Part shown: positions 53,558 through 61,953 of the stretch, piece after piece
Layout of the letters: each line of letters begins with the position of its first letter
Numbering within the stretch: the stretch's first letter is position 1
DNA from: Virgibacillus ihumii
GTDB taxonomy: Bacteria; Bacillota; Bacilli; Bacillales; Amphibacillaceae
NCBI RefSeq assembly: GCF_902726655.1
Contig: NZ_CACVAN010000001.1
Span: 2,108,001-2,172,000, forward strand
Direction of reading: 5' to 3'
DNA: 64,000 nt
The notes under the pieces: model-generated
Databases searched by the model: none
Told to the model about the DNA's origin: nothing
What the model saw: the letters and a program-made list of their open reading frames with translations, nothing else
Translations under genes and position numbers: made by a program

Positions 53558-53591
53558 AAAGAGCCGCACACTTCTGATCGTGCGGCTCTTT
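53558..53591 (-). terminator. Strong bidirectional terminator behind the LCP gene
   Basis: AAAGAGCCGCAC (53558-53569) and GTGCGGCTCTTT (53580-53591) form a 12-base perfect stem with a 10-base loop. On the minus strand, behind the LCP gene, the U-rich part is CTCTTTCATT. It separates the LCP gene from the ywqCD unit. Confidence 0.8.
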
Positions 53592-53603
53592 AAGCATTTT
53601 TTC

Positions 53604-54563
53604 CTATTCGTCTTTCGACAGCATATCATGCACTTTCTGCACTTCCTCTTCCGGTACCTGGAAGTAGAACGTACCGTCAATTCTGGTTCCTTCGCCTTTG
53701 ATCTGATAACTTTCCATATTTTTGCGGACATTGCGGTAGTTCAGGAACAGACCTTTCATATCTTCAAAATCAAGGTTGGTAGACATATTATTACCAAGAA
53801 CGTCCAGCATGTCGCCGATTTTACCGACTGAATTGAAACTGGCGCCTTTGTCGATAACAGCCTGGATTACCTGACGTTCACGTAATGTTCGGCCAAGATC
53901 ACCTCTTGGATCCTGATAGCGCATGCGAACATAGCCCATTGTTTTCGGGCCATTCAGGTGAATTTTACCCTTTTCATAATGATAGCCTTTTTTATAATAG
54001 CCCGCATCATGCCATTCAATCGGGTTGTTAACGGTAATTCCGCCAATCGCATCCACCATGTCAGACAGTCCTTGCATGTTCATCGAAACATAGTAATCGA
54101 GTTCAATGTTCAAAAAGTCCTCGACCGTTGCAACAGACTTATCAACGCCGCCGTATGCATAGGCATGATTGATTTTGTCATAGCCGTAGTCTTCCCCGGC
54201 GATGTCCACACGTGAATCACGCGGGATGCTGACGATTTTCATCGCATTTTTCTCTGGACGCAGCGATAGGACCATCATGGCATCGGAACGTCCGCTGTCA
54301 TTCGGGCGTTTATCCACGCCGAGCAGGAGAATATTCAATGGTTCCTCTCTACTGATTTTACCACTGCCGACCTTATCATCAATCGAGTCTACTGACTGAT
54401 ACACTTGGTTATTGATTGTGCTCTTCGCATCCATGTACACTGAAGCAGCATAGGCGGTTGTGCTGATAAATAATAGAGCGGCAAGTGCTATAACCACTTT
54501 CACCCATCTTTTGAGCTTTCGTTTTGGCTTACTGTGTTTATCCATCCTGCGATTATCACTCAT
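53604..54563 (-). CDS. LytR-CpsA-Psr family polymer-ligase (second copy)
   Basis: A 319-residue LCP protein with a basic N-terminus, a membrane helix (about 22-42) and the extracellular domain with PLNILLLGVDKRPNDSGRSD, SIPRDSRVDIAG, KINHAYAYGG and RYQDPRGDLGRTLRERQV. It is about the same length and layout as the protein at 32910. AGAGGT is 7 bases before the ATG. It stands as its own unit between galU and ywqC, with a strong terminator behind it. It would ligate the exopolysaccharide or teichoic-type polymer to peptidoglycan. Confidence 0.92.
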   Translation of the reverse strand: MSDNRRMDKHSKPKRKLKRWVKVVIALAALLFISTTAYAASVYMDAKSTINNQVYQSVDSIDDKVGSGKISREEPLNILLLGVDKRPNDSGRSDAMMVLSLRPEKNAMKIVSIPRDSRVDIAGEDYGYDKINHAYAYGGVDKSVATVEDFLNIELDYYVSMNMQGLSDMVDAIGGITVNNPIEWHDAGYYKKGYHYEKGKIHLNGPKTMGYVRMRYQDPRGDLGRTLRERQVIQAVIDKGASFNSVGKIGDMLDVLGNNMSTNLDFEDMKGLFLNYRNVRKNMESYQIKGEGTRIDGTFYFQVPEEEVQKVHDMLSKDE

Positions 54564-54868
54564 AGTAATTACCTCTGCTTCCTCTCCCCAGGATTCGCTT
54601 ATCTCTCTGTTAAACCCGTTTTAGTTGTTGCTGCACCCGGAAAACCCGGATTATATATAGTACTTTCGTTCGTTTTGTTCCATTTCTGTACGACAAATTT
54701 TGCAACTGGGATAAATCCGTAACTTTATTTATAGTCACAGATAAAAGTCCCATCATTAGTATTATAATTGTTTCTGAATAGCTTGACAAATTTCCGCTGT
54801 TCAGGTATGAATCAGAAAAAATAAAGCTCCAAAAAATTGGAGCAAGACAATCTATATTTTTCAGGTGG
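54564..54868. promoter_or_regulatory. Intergenic region with the galU terminator (54816-54843)
   Basis: On the minus strand GCTCCAA and TTGGAGC (54843-54826) with a 4-base loop are followed by TTTATTTTTT (54825-54816), a classic intrinsic terminator 25 bases behind galU. The remaining 250 bases should hold the LCP promoter; the minus strand reads TTGTCGT and TATAAT-like pieces near 54660-54700, but I cannot fix the boxes. Confidence 0.7.
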
Positions 54869-55750
54869 TTACGATAATTCTTTCTCTTTTGCCAAAAGCT
54901 CTTCAAGAAATCCTTGCAGCTCATGTTTTATTTCATCATTTTCAACAGCCATTTCAATGGTTGTCTTAATAAAGCCAAGTTTTTCCCCGACATCAAACCG
55001 TCTGCCTTCAAAATCATATGCGTACACATTCTGGAGCTCATTCAGCTTGTGAATCGCGTCGGTCAATTGAATTTCTCCACCCGCACCGGTCTCCTGCTTG
55101 TCCAGGAAGGTGAAAATTTCCGGATTGAGAATGTATCTTCCCATAATGGCAAGGTTGGATGGTGCGGTACCTTTTTCAGGCTTCTCCACAAAGTTGTTTA
55201 CCTGGTAGCGGCGGCCTTCAATCGTTGACGGATCAATAATCCCATAGCGGTGTGTCTGATCGTGATCGACTTTCTGAACACCGATAACCGATGATCCTGT
55301 TTCATCATATTGTTCCATCAGCTGCTGCAGACAAGGCTTTTCCGATTGCACGATATCATCCCCGAGCAACACAGCAAATGGCTCATCGCCAATAAATTTG
55401 CGCGCGCTCCATACCGCATGTCCCAATCCTTTAGGTTCTTTTTGACGGATATAGTGAATTTCGACATTGGCCGTTTTCTGTACCTTTTCAAGCATTTCAA
55501 ACTTGCCTTTTTTCATCAGGTTGTCTTCCAATTCGAAATTAATATCAAAATGATCCTCAATAGCACGCTTACCTTTACCCGTTACGATGATAATATCCTC
55601 GATGCCGGATTCAATTGCTTCTTCTACAATATATTGAATTGTTGGTTTGTCCACGATCGGCAGCATTTCCTTAGGCATCGCCTTTGTTGCCGGAAGAAAT
55701 CTTGTCCCAAGTCCCGCTGCAGGAATAATAGCCTTTTTCACCTTACTCAT
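54869..55750 (-). CDS. galU: UTP-glucose-1-phosphate uridylyltransferase
   Basis: A 293-residue GalU/GtaB enzyme that makes UDP-glucose. The nucleotide-binding N-terminus is [20 protein letters not shown], followed by [19 protein letters not shown]. Later blocks [17 protein letters not shown] and [16 protein letters not shown] are intact. GGAGGG precedes the ATG. It supplies UDP-Glc (and via epimerase UDP-Gal, the substrate of the Glf enzyme at 57705). It forms a single unit with its own terminator. Confidence 0.95.
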   Translation of the reverse strand: MSKVKKAIIPAAGLGTRFLPATKAMPKEMLPIVDKPTIQYIVEEAIESGIEDIIIVTGKGKRAIEDHFDINFELEDNLMKKGKFEMLEKVQKTANVEIHYIRQKEPKGLGHAVWSARKFIGDEPFAVLLGDDIVQSEKPCLQQLMEQYDETGSSVIGVQKVDHDQTHRYGIIDPSTIEGRRYQVNNFVEKPEKGTAPSNLAIMGRYILNPEIFTFLDKQETGAGGEIQLTDAIHKLNELQNVYAYDFEGRRFDVGEKLGFIKTTIEMAVENDEIKHELQGFLEELLAKEKELS

Positions 55751-55864
55751 AGTGGATCCCTCCTGAAATTATCGTTAATTATATTTAGTAGTTGTATATT
55801 TTATATGAACAATGAGATTGGGATATATCTAGGAACGTGGTGACATCGCTCAGGTCGACCGGTA

Positions 55865-56039
55865 TTCGCACGTTTTTGTGGTAACTTCGCACGTTTCAGT
55901 CAGAGTTCGCACGTTTTAGCGATGACTTCGCATGTTTCAGCCAGAGTTCGCACGTTCCAGCCAGAGTTCGCACGTTTTAGCGATGACTTCGCACGTTTCG
56001 ACCGGAGTTCGCACGCTTTAGCGATGACTTCGCACGTTT
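55865..56039. repeat. Tandem array of a 20-21-base TTCGCACGTTT unit
   Basis: Nine copies of TTCGCACGTTT or close variants follow each other every 20-21 bases (starts near 55865, 55885, 55905, 55927, 55947, 55967, 55988, 56008, 56029). The linkers alternate between TAGCGATGAC and CAGCCAGAG types. The array is GC-richer than its surroundings and lies directly before the dispersed palindrome at 56073-56200. It is non-coding on both strands as far as I can tell. Confidence 0.75.
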
Positions 56040-56072
56040 GCCACCCCGCTGCCAGAAGATGGGCTATACCCT

Positions 56073-56200
56073 ACCCTAGCGGAGGAAATATACGGAGACT
56101 CCTGCGGGAGCATAGGCCTAGGTGAGACTCCGTAGCGCGATAGCGCGGAGGAGGCTCATCAGCCGCCCGCGGAAAGCGGAGTATATTTCCGCAGCGGGGT
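56073..56200. repeat. Dispersed palindromic element, copy 1
   Basis: GGAAATATAC (56084-56093) and GTATATTTCC (56181-56190) are perfect terminal inverted repeats of a GC-rich element of about 107 bases with internal stems (GGAGACTCCTGCGGGAG, GCGCGATAGCGC, GCCGCCCGCGGAAAGCGGAG). It is highly similar to 60785-60889, in the same orientation. I recall similar elements between genes of many Bacillaceae. No coding frame. Confidence 0.8.
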
Positions 56201-56283
56201 TTATATACCCGCTGTAATACTTTAGTCCCAATCTCAATGTTATTGTAAACTGACTGTATCACAAAACTCAACAGATTATACCA

Positions 56284-57669
56284 TCACTCGCCGTTGTTTA
56301 TCAGGCCCCCCTTAATCGTCAGCAGCACGATTTTCAAATCAAGCAAAAAGCTCCAGTTTTCAATATAGTAAATATCGTGATTGATACGGTCGCGAATCGA
56401 TGTATCGCCGCGCAGCCCATTCACCTGCGCCCAGCCGGTAATCCCCGGCCGGACCTGGTGCTTGACCATGTATTTCGGTATTTCCTCCTTAAACTTCTCC
56501 ACGAAATATGGCCGCTCTGCCCGGGGCCCGATGACACTCATATTGCCGATCAGCACGTTATAGAACTGCGGCAGCTCATCAAGGCTTGTTTTTCGTAAAA
56601 AATCCCCGAATTTTGTCTTCGCATCCGTATCTTTCGGTGTCCACGTTGTTTCCGAATCGACTTCCTTCACTTTCATCGACCTGAACTTATACATGATAAA
56701 CGGCTGACCGTCTTGTCCGGTGCGCTCCTGCTTAAAAATAACCGGCCCTCGTGATGTCATCTTAATTCCAGTGGCAATGATCAGCATAACCGGCATTGTG
56801 ATGATTAACGCAAACAGGGAGAAGATCATATCAAACGCCCGTTTGGAAATGACGTTTTTCACCTCATGCAGCGGTACATCACGAACGTTTATAATCGGGA
56901 TTCCCTCAATACTGTCGATATACGGCTTGGCCGGCAGAAAGTTATAATAATCCGGAATAATGGTGGTGCGCACCCCTTTTTTCTCACAAACCGAAATGAT
57001 GTACCTCAGATTGTCATGCCGTATTTGCGGCAGCGCAATCACAACCTCATCGACAATTTTTTCTTCCAGTACCCTGTCAAGGTCATGAATTTTTCCAATC
57101 ACTTTTTCCTTGTCTCCGGGAGCCGGCTGATCGATTAAATAGCCGATAATTTCCACACCATATTCCGGGTGCTCCCGTAGTTTTTGACAATATGCCTTCC
57201 CTTGCATCCCATCGCCCAGAACCAGTGCAAACTGTTTGTTGTACCCTTTATTCCGCATCCGGTTCATCGTTACTTTTACGATCAGCCGGTATGTCAGGGT
57301 GAATCCGAGGGCGAACAGGAAAAACAGGAACAGGTAAATCCGTGAAAAGTCGACTGTTTTAAATAAAAACAAAATACTCAGGAAGAAAAATGCACTCAGC
57401 ACATGCAGCTGGATCACTTTGGCCACTTCAAACAGGAATCGCTTTTTCCGCTTGGGAACGTATAACGAAAACATCATCCCCATCAAAATAAAAACGATAC
57501 TGTACATAGAACTCCAGAAGGCATATACCGAGAATGGCAGAAACCCGGCGTCACCGCTGTAAATGATGACAAAGCGAATGAACCAGGCTGTCAGAAATGC
57601 CAGGTGGATGACCAGAAAATCCACGATCATGTATAAATTTGCCAGGAATTTTTCTCTTCCTCTAATCAT
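56284..57669 (-). CDS. Undecaprenyl-phosphate glucose phosphotransferase, WcaJ type (long form)
   Basis: A 461-residue polyprenyl phosphoglycosyl transferase. Four to five membrane helices (to about residue 125) and a CoA-binding-like domain (ALVLGDGMQGKAYCQKL) precede the C-terminal catalytic domain: RAFDMIFSLFALIITMPVML, SRGPVIFKQERTGQDGQPF, LRKTSLDELPQFYNVLIGN and VIGPRAERPYFVEKF. The full-length WcaJ layout predicts glucose-1-phosphate as the first sugar, fed by GalU. It is the last gene of the block bounded by the two palindromic elements. Confidence 0.9.
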   Translation of the reverse strand: MIRGREKFLANLYMIVDFLVIHLAFLTAWFIRFVIIYSGDAGFLPFSVYAFWSSMYSIVFILMGMMFSLYVPKRKKRFLFEVAKVIQLHVLSAFFFLSILFLFKTVDFSRIYLFLFFLFALGFTLTYRLIVKVTMNRMRNKGYNKQFALVLGDGMQGKAYCQKLREHPEYGVEIIGYLIDQPAPGDKEKVIGKIHDLDRVLEEKIVDEVVIALPQIRHDNLRYIISVCEKKGVRTTIIPDYYNFLPAKPYIDSIEGIPIINVRDVPLHEVKNVISKRAFDMIFSLFALIITMPVMLIIATGIKMTSRGPVIFKQERTGQDGQPFIMYKFRSMKVKEVDSETTWTPKDTDAKTKFGDFLRKTSLDELPQFYNVLIGNMSVIGPRAERPYFVEKFKEEIPKYMVKHQVRPGITGWAQVNGLRGDTSIRDRINHDIYYIENWSFLLDLKIVLLTIKGGLINNGE

Positions 57670-57704
57670 TTTCTTTGCTCCCGATTATATTTAGTGTTCC
57701 GGCG

Positions 57705-58805
57705 TCAGCTGTCCAATTCTTTTTTCACTGTCTGCAATGCTGCTCCGATAACCTGATGCATATCATAGTATTTATAGGTTCCAAGGCGTCCGCCGAAAAT
57801 GACATTCTCCTGCTGATCAGCGAGTCCCTTATATTTTTTGTACAGATCATTGTTCCGTTCGTCATTGACCGGATAGTACGGTTCATCACCATGCTGCCAT
57901 TCTTTTGGATACTCTTTTGTCACAACGGTTTTATCCTGTTTGCCGAACTCGAAATGTTTATGCTCGATCATTCGGGTGTACGGTGTTTCGCGGTCCGTAT
58001 AATTGACAACGGCGTTGCCCTGATAGTTCGGCAAATCGTGAATTTCATGTTCAAAGTCCAGACTGCGGTATTCGAGCACACCATGTTCATAATTGAAATA
58101 CTGATCAATCATGCCGGTGAAGACGACCTTGTCCGCCTTCTTTATGAGTTCTTCACGGTTTGCAAAGAAATCCGTATTCAGCTGTACTTCGGTGTTTCCC
58201 AGCATTTTTTCAATAATTTTATTGTAGCCGCCGATCGGGATTCCCTGATAGCGGTCATTGAAGTAGTTGTTGTCATACGTAAACCGTACCGGAAGCCGCT
58301 TAATAATGAACGCCGGCAAATCGGTGCAAGACCGGCCCCATTGTTTTTCAGTATAGCCTTTGATCAGCTTCTCATAGATATCGCTGCCAACCAGTGAAAT
58401 CGCCTGTTCTTCCAGGTTTTTCGGCTTATCGATGCCGGCAGTCTGCTTCTGTTCTTCAATTTTTGCTGCCGCTTCATCCGGTGTGACAACACCCCACAGT
58501 TTGTTGAACGTGTTCATGTTGAACGGCATGTTGTATATTTCACCCTGGTAGTTAGCAATTGGTGAATTGGTGTACCGGTTGAATTCCACAAACTGATTCA
58601 CATATTCCCAGATTTCCTTATTGTTCGTATGGAAAATATGGGCGCCGTATTTATGGACGTTGACCCCTTCGACATCTTCACAATAGACATTTCCGCCCTG
58701 ATGATCGCGCTTATCGATGACAAGGCACTTTTTCCCCCGTTTATGTGCCTCATAGGCGAATGTGGAACCAAACAGTCCGGATCCGACAATTAAATAGTCA
58801 TACAT
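57705..58805 (-). CDS. glf: UDP-galactopyranose mutase
   Basis: A 366-residue FAD enzyme that converts UDP-galactopyranose to UDP-galactofuranose. The FAD-binding N-terminus is DYLIVGSGLFGSTFAYEAHK followed by the Glf signature KRDHQGGNVYCED. Further family blocks are HIFHTNNKEIWEYVNQF, GYTEKQWGRSCTDLPAF and PVNDERNNDLYKKY with the substrate-binding Tyr/Arg residues. GGGAGG precedes the ATG by 10 bases. The neighbouring GT2 enzymes may use the UDP-Galf produced. Confidence 0.95.
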   Translation of the reverse strand: MYDYLIVGSGLFGSTFAYEAHKRGKKCLVIDKRDHQGGNVYCEDVEGVNVHKYGAHIFHTNNKEIWEYVNQFVEFNRYTNSPIANYQGEIYNMPFNMNTFNKLWGVVTPDEAAAKIEEQKQTAGIDKPKNLEEQAISLVGSDIYEKLIKGYTEKQWGRSCTDLPAFIIKRLPVRFTYDNNYFNDRYQGIPIGGYNKIIEKMLGNTEVQLNTDFFANREELIKKADKVVFTGMIDQYFNYEHGVLEYRSLDFEHEIHDLPNYQGNAVVNYTDRETPYTRMIEHKHFEFGKQDKTVVTKEYPKEWQHGDEPYYPVNDERNNDLYKKYKGLADQQENVIFGGRLGTYKYYDMHQVIGAALQTVKKELDS

Positions 58806-58807
58806 GG

Positions 58808-59689
58808 TTAAGCAGCCTCCCCTTTTTTCCGTTTTCGTAAATTGGACAAATAGGCTAGTATAAATTTTGCCAGGATTGATGCGTATACTGCGATATTCAC
58901 CGGTTTCGAATACTTGTTCAGCATGTGTTTTTTGTAAAAAATAACCATGGCCCGGTGGAATTCGTACAATACTTTGTTCGACTTCTGCTTGTCGCTGGCA
59001 CCTTTCAGATGGATAATCGTTGTTTGCGGATTATAGGTAATCTTCCATCCGGCCTCTTTTATCCGGTAGCACCAGTCAATATCCTCTCCATACATGAAGA
59101 ACGTTTCATCGAGCAGGCCAACCTGATCAATGGTTTCCTTACGCACCATCATAAACGCGCCAACCAGGCAGTCGACAGGTGCTTCCTCAAATTCATCTAT
59201 ATAACCCATATGGTAATGGTTTATTTTTCTGCTGTTCGGAAAAATTTTGCTCAATCCGGTCATATAAAAGAATGACGCTGATGGTGTTGGAAAGCCCCGC
59301 TTGCATGCTTTATCAAGCTGTCCGTCGCTTAGAACGACCCTGCAGCCGGATGCGCCAATGTCAGGACGCTGATCCATGTAGGCCGTCATCACATCCAGCG
59401 TATCTTCCCGGATGAGTGTATCGGAATTCAGCAGCAGGATATATCGTCCCTCTGCTTCCCGGATGCCCTGGTTGTTCGCCTTGGCAAAGCCGAGATTTCG
59501 ATCATTCGGGATAATCTTTACTTCATCAAACGTTTGATCGAGATATGGAACGGACCCGTCTGATGATGCATTGTCGACCAGAATGATTTCATACGAATAA
59601 CTGGTCGCTGACTTCCGGATCGAATGAATCGCATCCGCCGTAATGAGTTTCGTATTGTAATTGACGAGAATGATACTGATATCCTTCAT
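58808..59689 (-). CDS. Glycosyltransferase family 2 (1), WbbL-like
   Basis: A 293-residue GT-A inverting glycosyltransferase. The nucleotide-binding part has IILVNYNTKLITADAIHSI and ILVDNASSDGSVPYL, the DXD-like metal site is in LLLNSDTLIRED, and the acceptor end is FMYGEDIDWCYRIKEAGWKI. This pattern matches rhamnosyl- and galactofuranosyl-type transferases. The C-terminus has a hydrophobic segment that would hold it to the membrane. It lies 2 bases from glf and 3 bases from the next GT2 gene. Confidence 0.88.
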   Translation of the reverse strand: MKDISIILVNYNTKLITADAIHSIRKSATSYSYEIILVDNASSDGSVPYLDQTFDEVKIIPNDRNLGFAKANNQGIREAEGRYILLLNSDTLIREDTLDVMTAYMDQRPDIGASGCRVVLSDGQLDKACKRGFPTPSASFFYMTGLSKIFPNSRKINHYHMGYIDEFEEAPVDCLVGAFMMVRKETIDQVGLLDETFFMYGEDIDWCYRIKEAGWKITYNPQTTIIHLKGASDKQKSNKVLYEFHRAMVIFYKKHMLNKYSKPVNIAVYASILAKFILAYLSNLRKRKKGEAA

Positions 59690-59692
59690 GTG

Positions 59693-60658
59693 CTACCAAA
59701 TCCCTTTAAAGTATGTTCGGATTTTTTCAGCGGAAACCGACCTTCTTTTCTGGATATGACGCCGGGCAGTCCGCATCTGCTTCAGATTGCTGCCGAAATC
59801 CCGCCACATGGCAAGGGTTTTCGGCTCTTTTAAGATTATGTAAATGTTCTGTGACAACTCAAAGACAAGGAGCCAGGGCAAATACCGGATAAACGTCGAC
59901 CGCGGACAGTTTTTGACCATGAAATAGTACCGATTGATATATGAGTGCTTGCGTATTTTAAGCGAGATATCCGCCCGGCTCTTACTGACCGCCCATCCTC
60001 GTTCATGTGTTGCGGTCGCATCCGGCACGAAAACTGCTTTCCATCCCGTAATGTTCGCCCGCCAGCTCACATCGATATCTTCTTTGTACGCGAAAAAATG
60101 GTCATCATAAAATTCATTGCCGATGCTGACCGCGTCCATCATTTCTTTGCGGTAAACCGCCGCCGCACCGGACACGCCAAAAATCGATGTGCTGCTGTCA
60201 TACTGCCCGGCATCCGATTCACCGGAGCCCCGGTCATACGCTCGGAAGTTCTTTTTGATGTTGATCCCGGTCGTATCAAGTATTTTGGCTTCGCTGTCCC
60301 TGTACAGTTTCCCGGTTGCCATCCCGATGGACAGGTCCTGCTCCATTTCTGCGACAATTGCTTTGATGTAGTCCGGATGCAGTGTGACATCCGGGTTCAG
60401 CACCAGCACATAATCAACATCAGGGTTCATGCGGATAGCAAGGTTGTGCCCGCCGGTAAACCCGGTATTGGCTTTGTTTTCGACTAAGGCCACCTTACCA
60501 CCGAATGATTTGACCACCTGGCATGTCTGATCGTGTGAATCATTGTCCACCACCATGATGGAGTGAACCGGATAAGACTGCTCCAACACCGCCTCCAAAC
60601 ACGCCCTGATATCATCTTCACTATTAAATGTAACAATATGAACAGCAACTTTTTTCAT
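59693..60658 (-). CDS. Glycosyltransferase family 2 (2)
   Basis: A 321-residue GT2 enzyme, paralogous in layout to its neighbour: VHIVTFNSEDDIRACLEAVL, VVDNDSHDQTCQVV, VLVLNPDVTLHPDYIKA and FFAYKEDIDVSWRANITGWK. The ATG at 60658 is preceded by AAAGG; a TTG at 60667 is the alternative. Together with the first GT2 and Glf it forms a block in which Galf addition is likely for at least one enzyme. Confidence 0.87.
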   Translation of the reverse strand: MKKVAVHIVTFNSEDDIRACLEAVLEQSYPVHSIMVVDNDSHDQTCQVVKSFGGKVALVENKANTGFTGGHNLAIRMNPDVDYVLVLNPDVTLHPDYIKAIVAEMEQDLSIGMATGKLYRDSEAKILDTTGINIKKNFRAYDRGSGESDAGQYDSSTSIFGVSGAAAVYRKEMMDAVSIGNEFYDDHFFAYKEDIDVSWRANITGWKAVFVPDATATHERGWAVSKSRADISLKIRKHSYINRYYFMVKNCPRSTFIRYLPWLLVFELSQNIYIILKEPKTLAMWRDFGSNLKQMRTARRHIQKRRSVSAEKIRTYFKGIW

Positions 60659-60784
60659 TGGTAACAACCTTTACCGGGGTTTAGATTTTGTTTATATTTA
60701 AGTGTTGCAAATTTCTTAGAAGTAGGCTGTGACAAAACTAAACCTCCCAATTTGTGCAGACAAGTAGCTCACTACCCCAGCGTA

Positions 60785-60889
60785 GGAAATATACGGAGAC
60801 TCCTGCGGGAGCAGAGGCCTAGGTGAGACTCGAAGTGCGCCAGCACGAAGAGGCTCATCAGCCGCCCGCGGAAAGCGGAGTATATTTCC
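60785..60889. repeat. Dispersed palindromic element, copy 2
   Basis: GGAAATATAC (60785-60794) and GTATATTTCC (60880-60889) bound a second copy of the element at 56084-56190, in direct orientation and with about 85% identity by eye. Differences in the middle (AGTGCGCCAGCACG here) keep base pairing, so the fold is preserved. It lies between a GT2 gene and a sulfotransferase gene. Confidence 0.8.
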
Positions 60890-60918
60890 GAAGCGAGTTA
60901 GACGCACCCGCCAAGTCT

Positions 60919-61929
60919 CTACTTCTTCTTCTGAACTTCACTACAAAGATAATCTATCAACTCGAGAAGGTCGGTCTGATCCAGTTTGACATCCTCGTTG
61001 TTATAAGCATTCTCATCCAGCTCGGCAAAAAACTCTCGGTCACTATTCCAGTACTTCCCTTTGATATAGTCATGATCTTCCGCGAAGTGTTCCAAAACCT
61101 GCCGGCGCTGGTCATAATTGAGGATATCCTTGCCCTTCCCCTTGTTCAGCATGTCATCCGGCAGTGATTCAATCACCTTGTGCCTGGCCGTCTGGTCATA
61201 ATTCCGTTTTTCGTTATTATCCAGCCTCGCCCGCATTCTCCTTAACAGTTCATACCGCTGAAAACTTAACGATTCATTCACAGTGGACGTGTCCTTGTAC
61301 TCCTCCGTACGCTCGATGCCCACCACATGCAACAGATCATCAACGATATTGCCGTTTTCAAACACTTCCGGGTTGAACGGGCGGACAATCATATTTTGAA
61401 CACCGAAGACAAGCGCCCATTTATCAAGCCTCGGACCATACGGGTGCAGCCTTTTTATAATCTGCGGCACATTGATTCGTGCCGGTGCATGCGGACTGGC
61501 AACCCGTTCATTATGTTCGGCCATGGAAATGAAATAATCATCATACCTGCGCAGATAAATAACGATTTTCACATCATAGTCAGCGAAGGCATCTTTTAAC
61601 AATTTCAACTCATCGACTGTCTTATAAACATCAAAGAACGTCTCTGATGAAATCAGTATCTTGTCACAGTCGGTTTTTTCCATCCGGTTCAGCAGTTTCT
61701 CCGTTGGTTCTTTTGATGAATGTATCTCCTTCTTGTTCAGCCAGCCGCATACTTTTCCAACCGCGGAGAACGAGATGTCGTGCTGTGCTGTCATCTTGGG
61801 GAAAGTAGGGCTTGCCGGGTACAGAAGTCCTCTTTCCTTCAGGTAGTCCTTGTTTTGGTAAAACGACTCCTGAATCGATGATGTTGCCGTTTTTGCACTT
61901 CCAATATGGATGTACAGTGTTTTTTTCAT
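60919..61929 (-). CDS. Sulfotransferase-family P-loop protein (capsule type, 1)
   Basis: A 336-residue protein with the PAPS-loop-like YIHIGSAKTATSSIQESFYQ at the N-terminus and the 3'-phosphate motif IVIYLRRYDDYFISMAEHNE near residue 125, followed by RPFNPEVFENGNIVDDLLHV. This is the pattern of sulfotransferase-like proteins in capsule loci. It is a paralogue of the next gene upstream (61954) in layout. Enzymatic activity is inferred from motifs; the acceptor is probably a glycan. Confidence 0.78.
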   Translation of the reverse strand: MKKTLYIHIGSAKTATSSIQESFYQNKDYLKERGLLYPASPTFPKMTAQHDISFSAVGKVCGWLNKKEIHSSKEPTEKLLNRMEKTDCDKILISSETFFDVYKTVDELKLLKDAFADYDVKIVIYLRRYDDYFISMAEHNERVASPHAPARINVPQIIKRLHPYGPRLDKWALVFGVQNMIVRPFNPEVFENGNIVDDLLHVVGIERTEEYKDTSTVNESLSFQRYELLRRMRARLDNNEKRNYDQTARHKVIESLPDDMLNKGKGKDILNYDQRRQVLEHFAEDHDYIKGKYWNSDREFFAELDENAYNNEDVKLDQTDLLELIDYLCSEVQKKK

Positions 61930-61953
61930 CGGTTACACTCCTGGTATTACAAA

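Noticed and set aside
55310-55843. 177-codon plus-strand frame opposite galU
   Set aside because: GalU on the minus strand is certain and complete; the opposing frame resembles no protein and has no ribosome site.
55865-56039. CRISPR array interpretation of the tandem repeat
   Set aside because: Units are contiguous at about 20 bases with no unique spacers, and no cas genes are nearby.
55922-56125. Open frame through the TTCGCACGTTT array
   Set aside because: The frame results from the repeat period and has no start signal or ribosome site.
57675-58397. 240-codon plus-strand frame opposite glf
   Set aside because: Long antisense frames are common opposite GC-richer genes; Glf motifs on the minus strand are clear.
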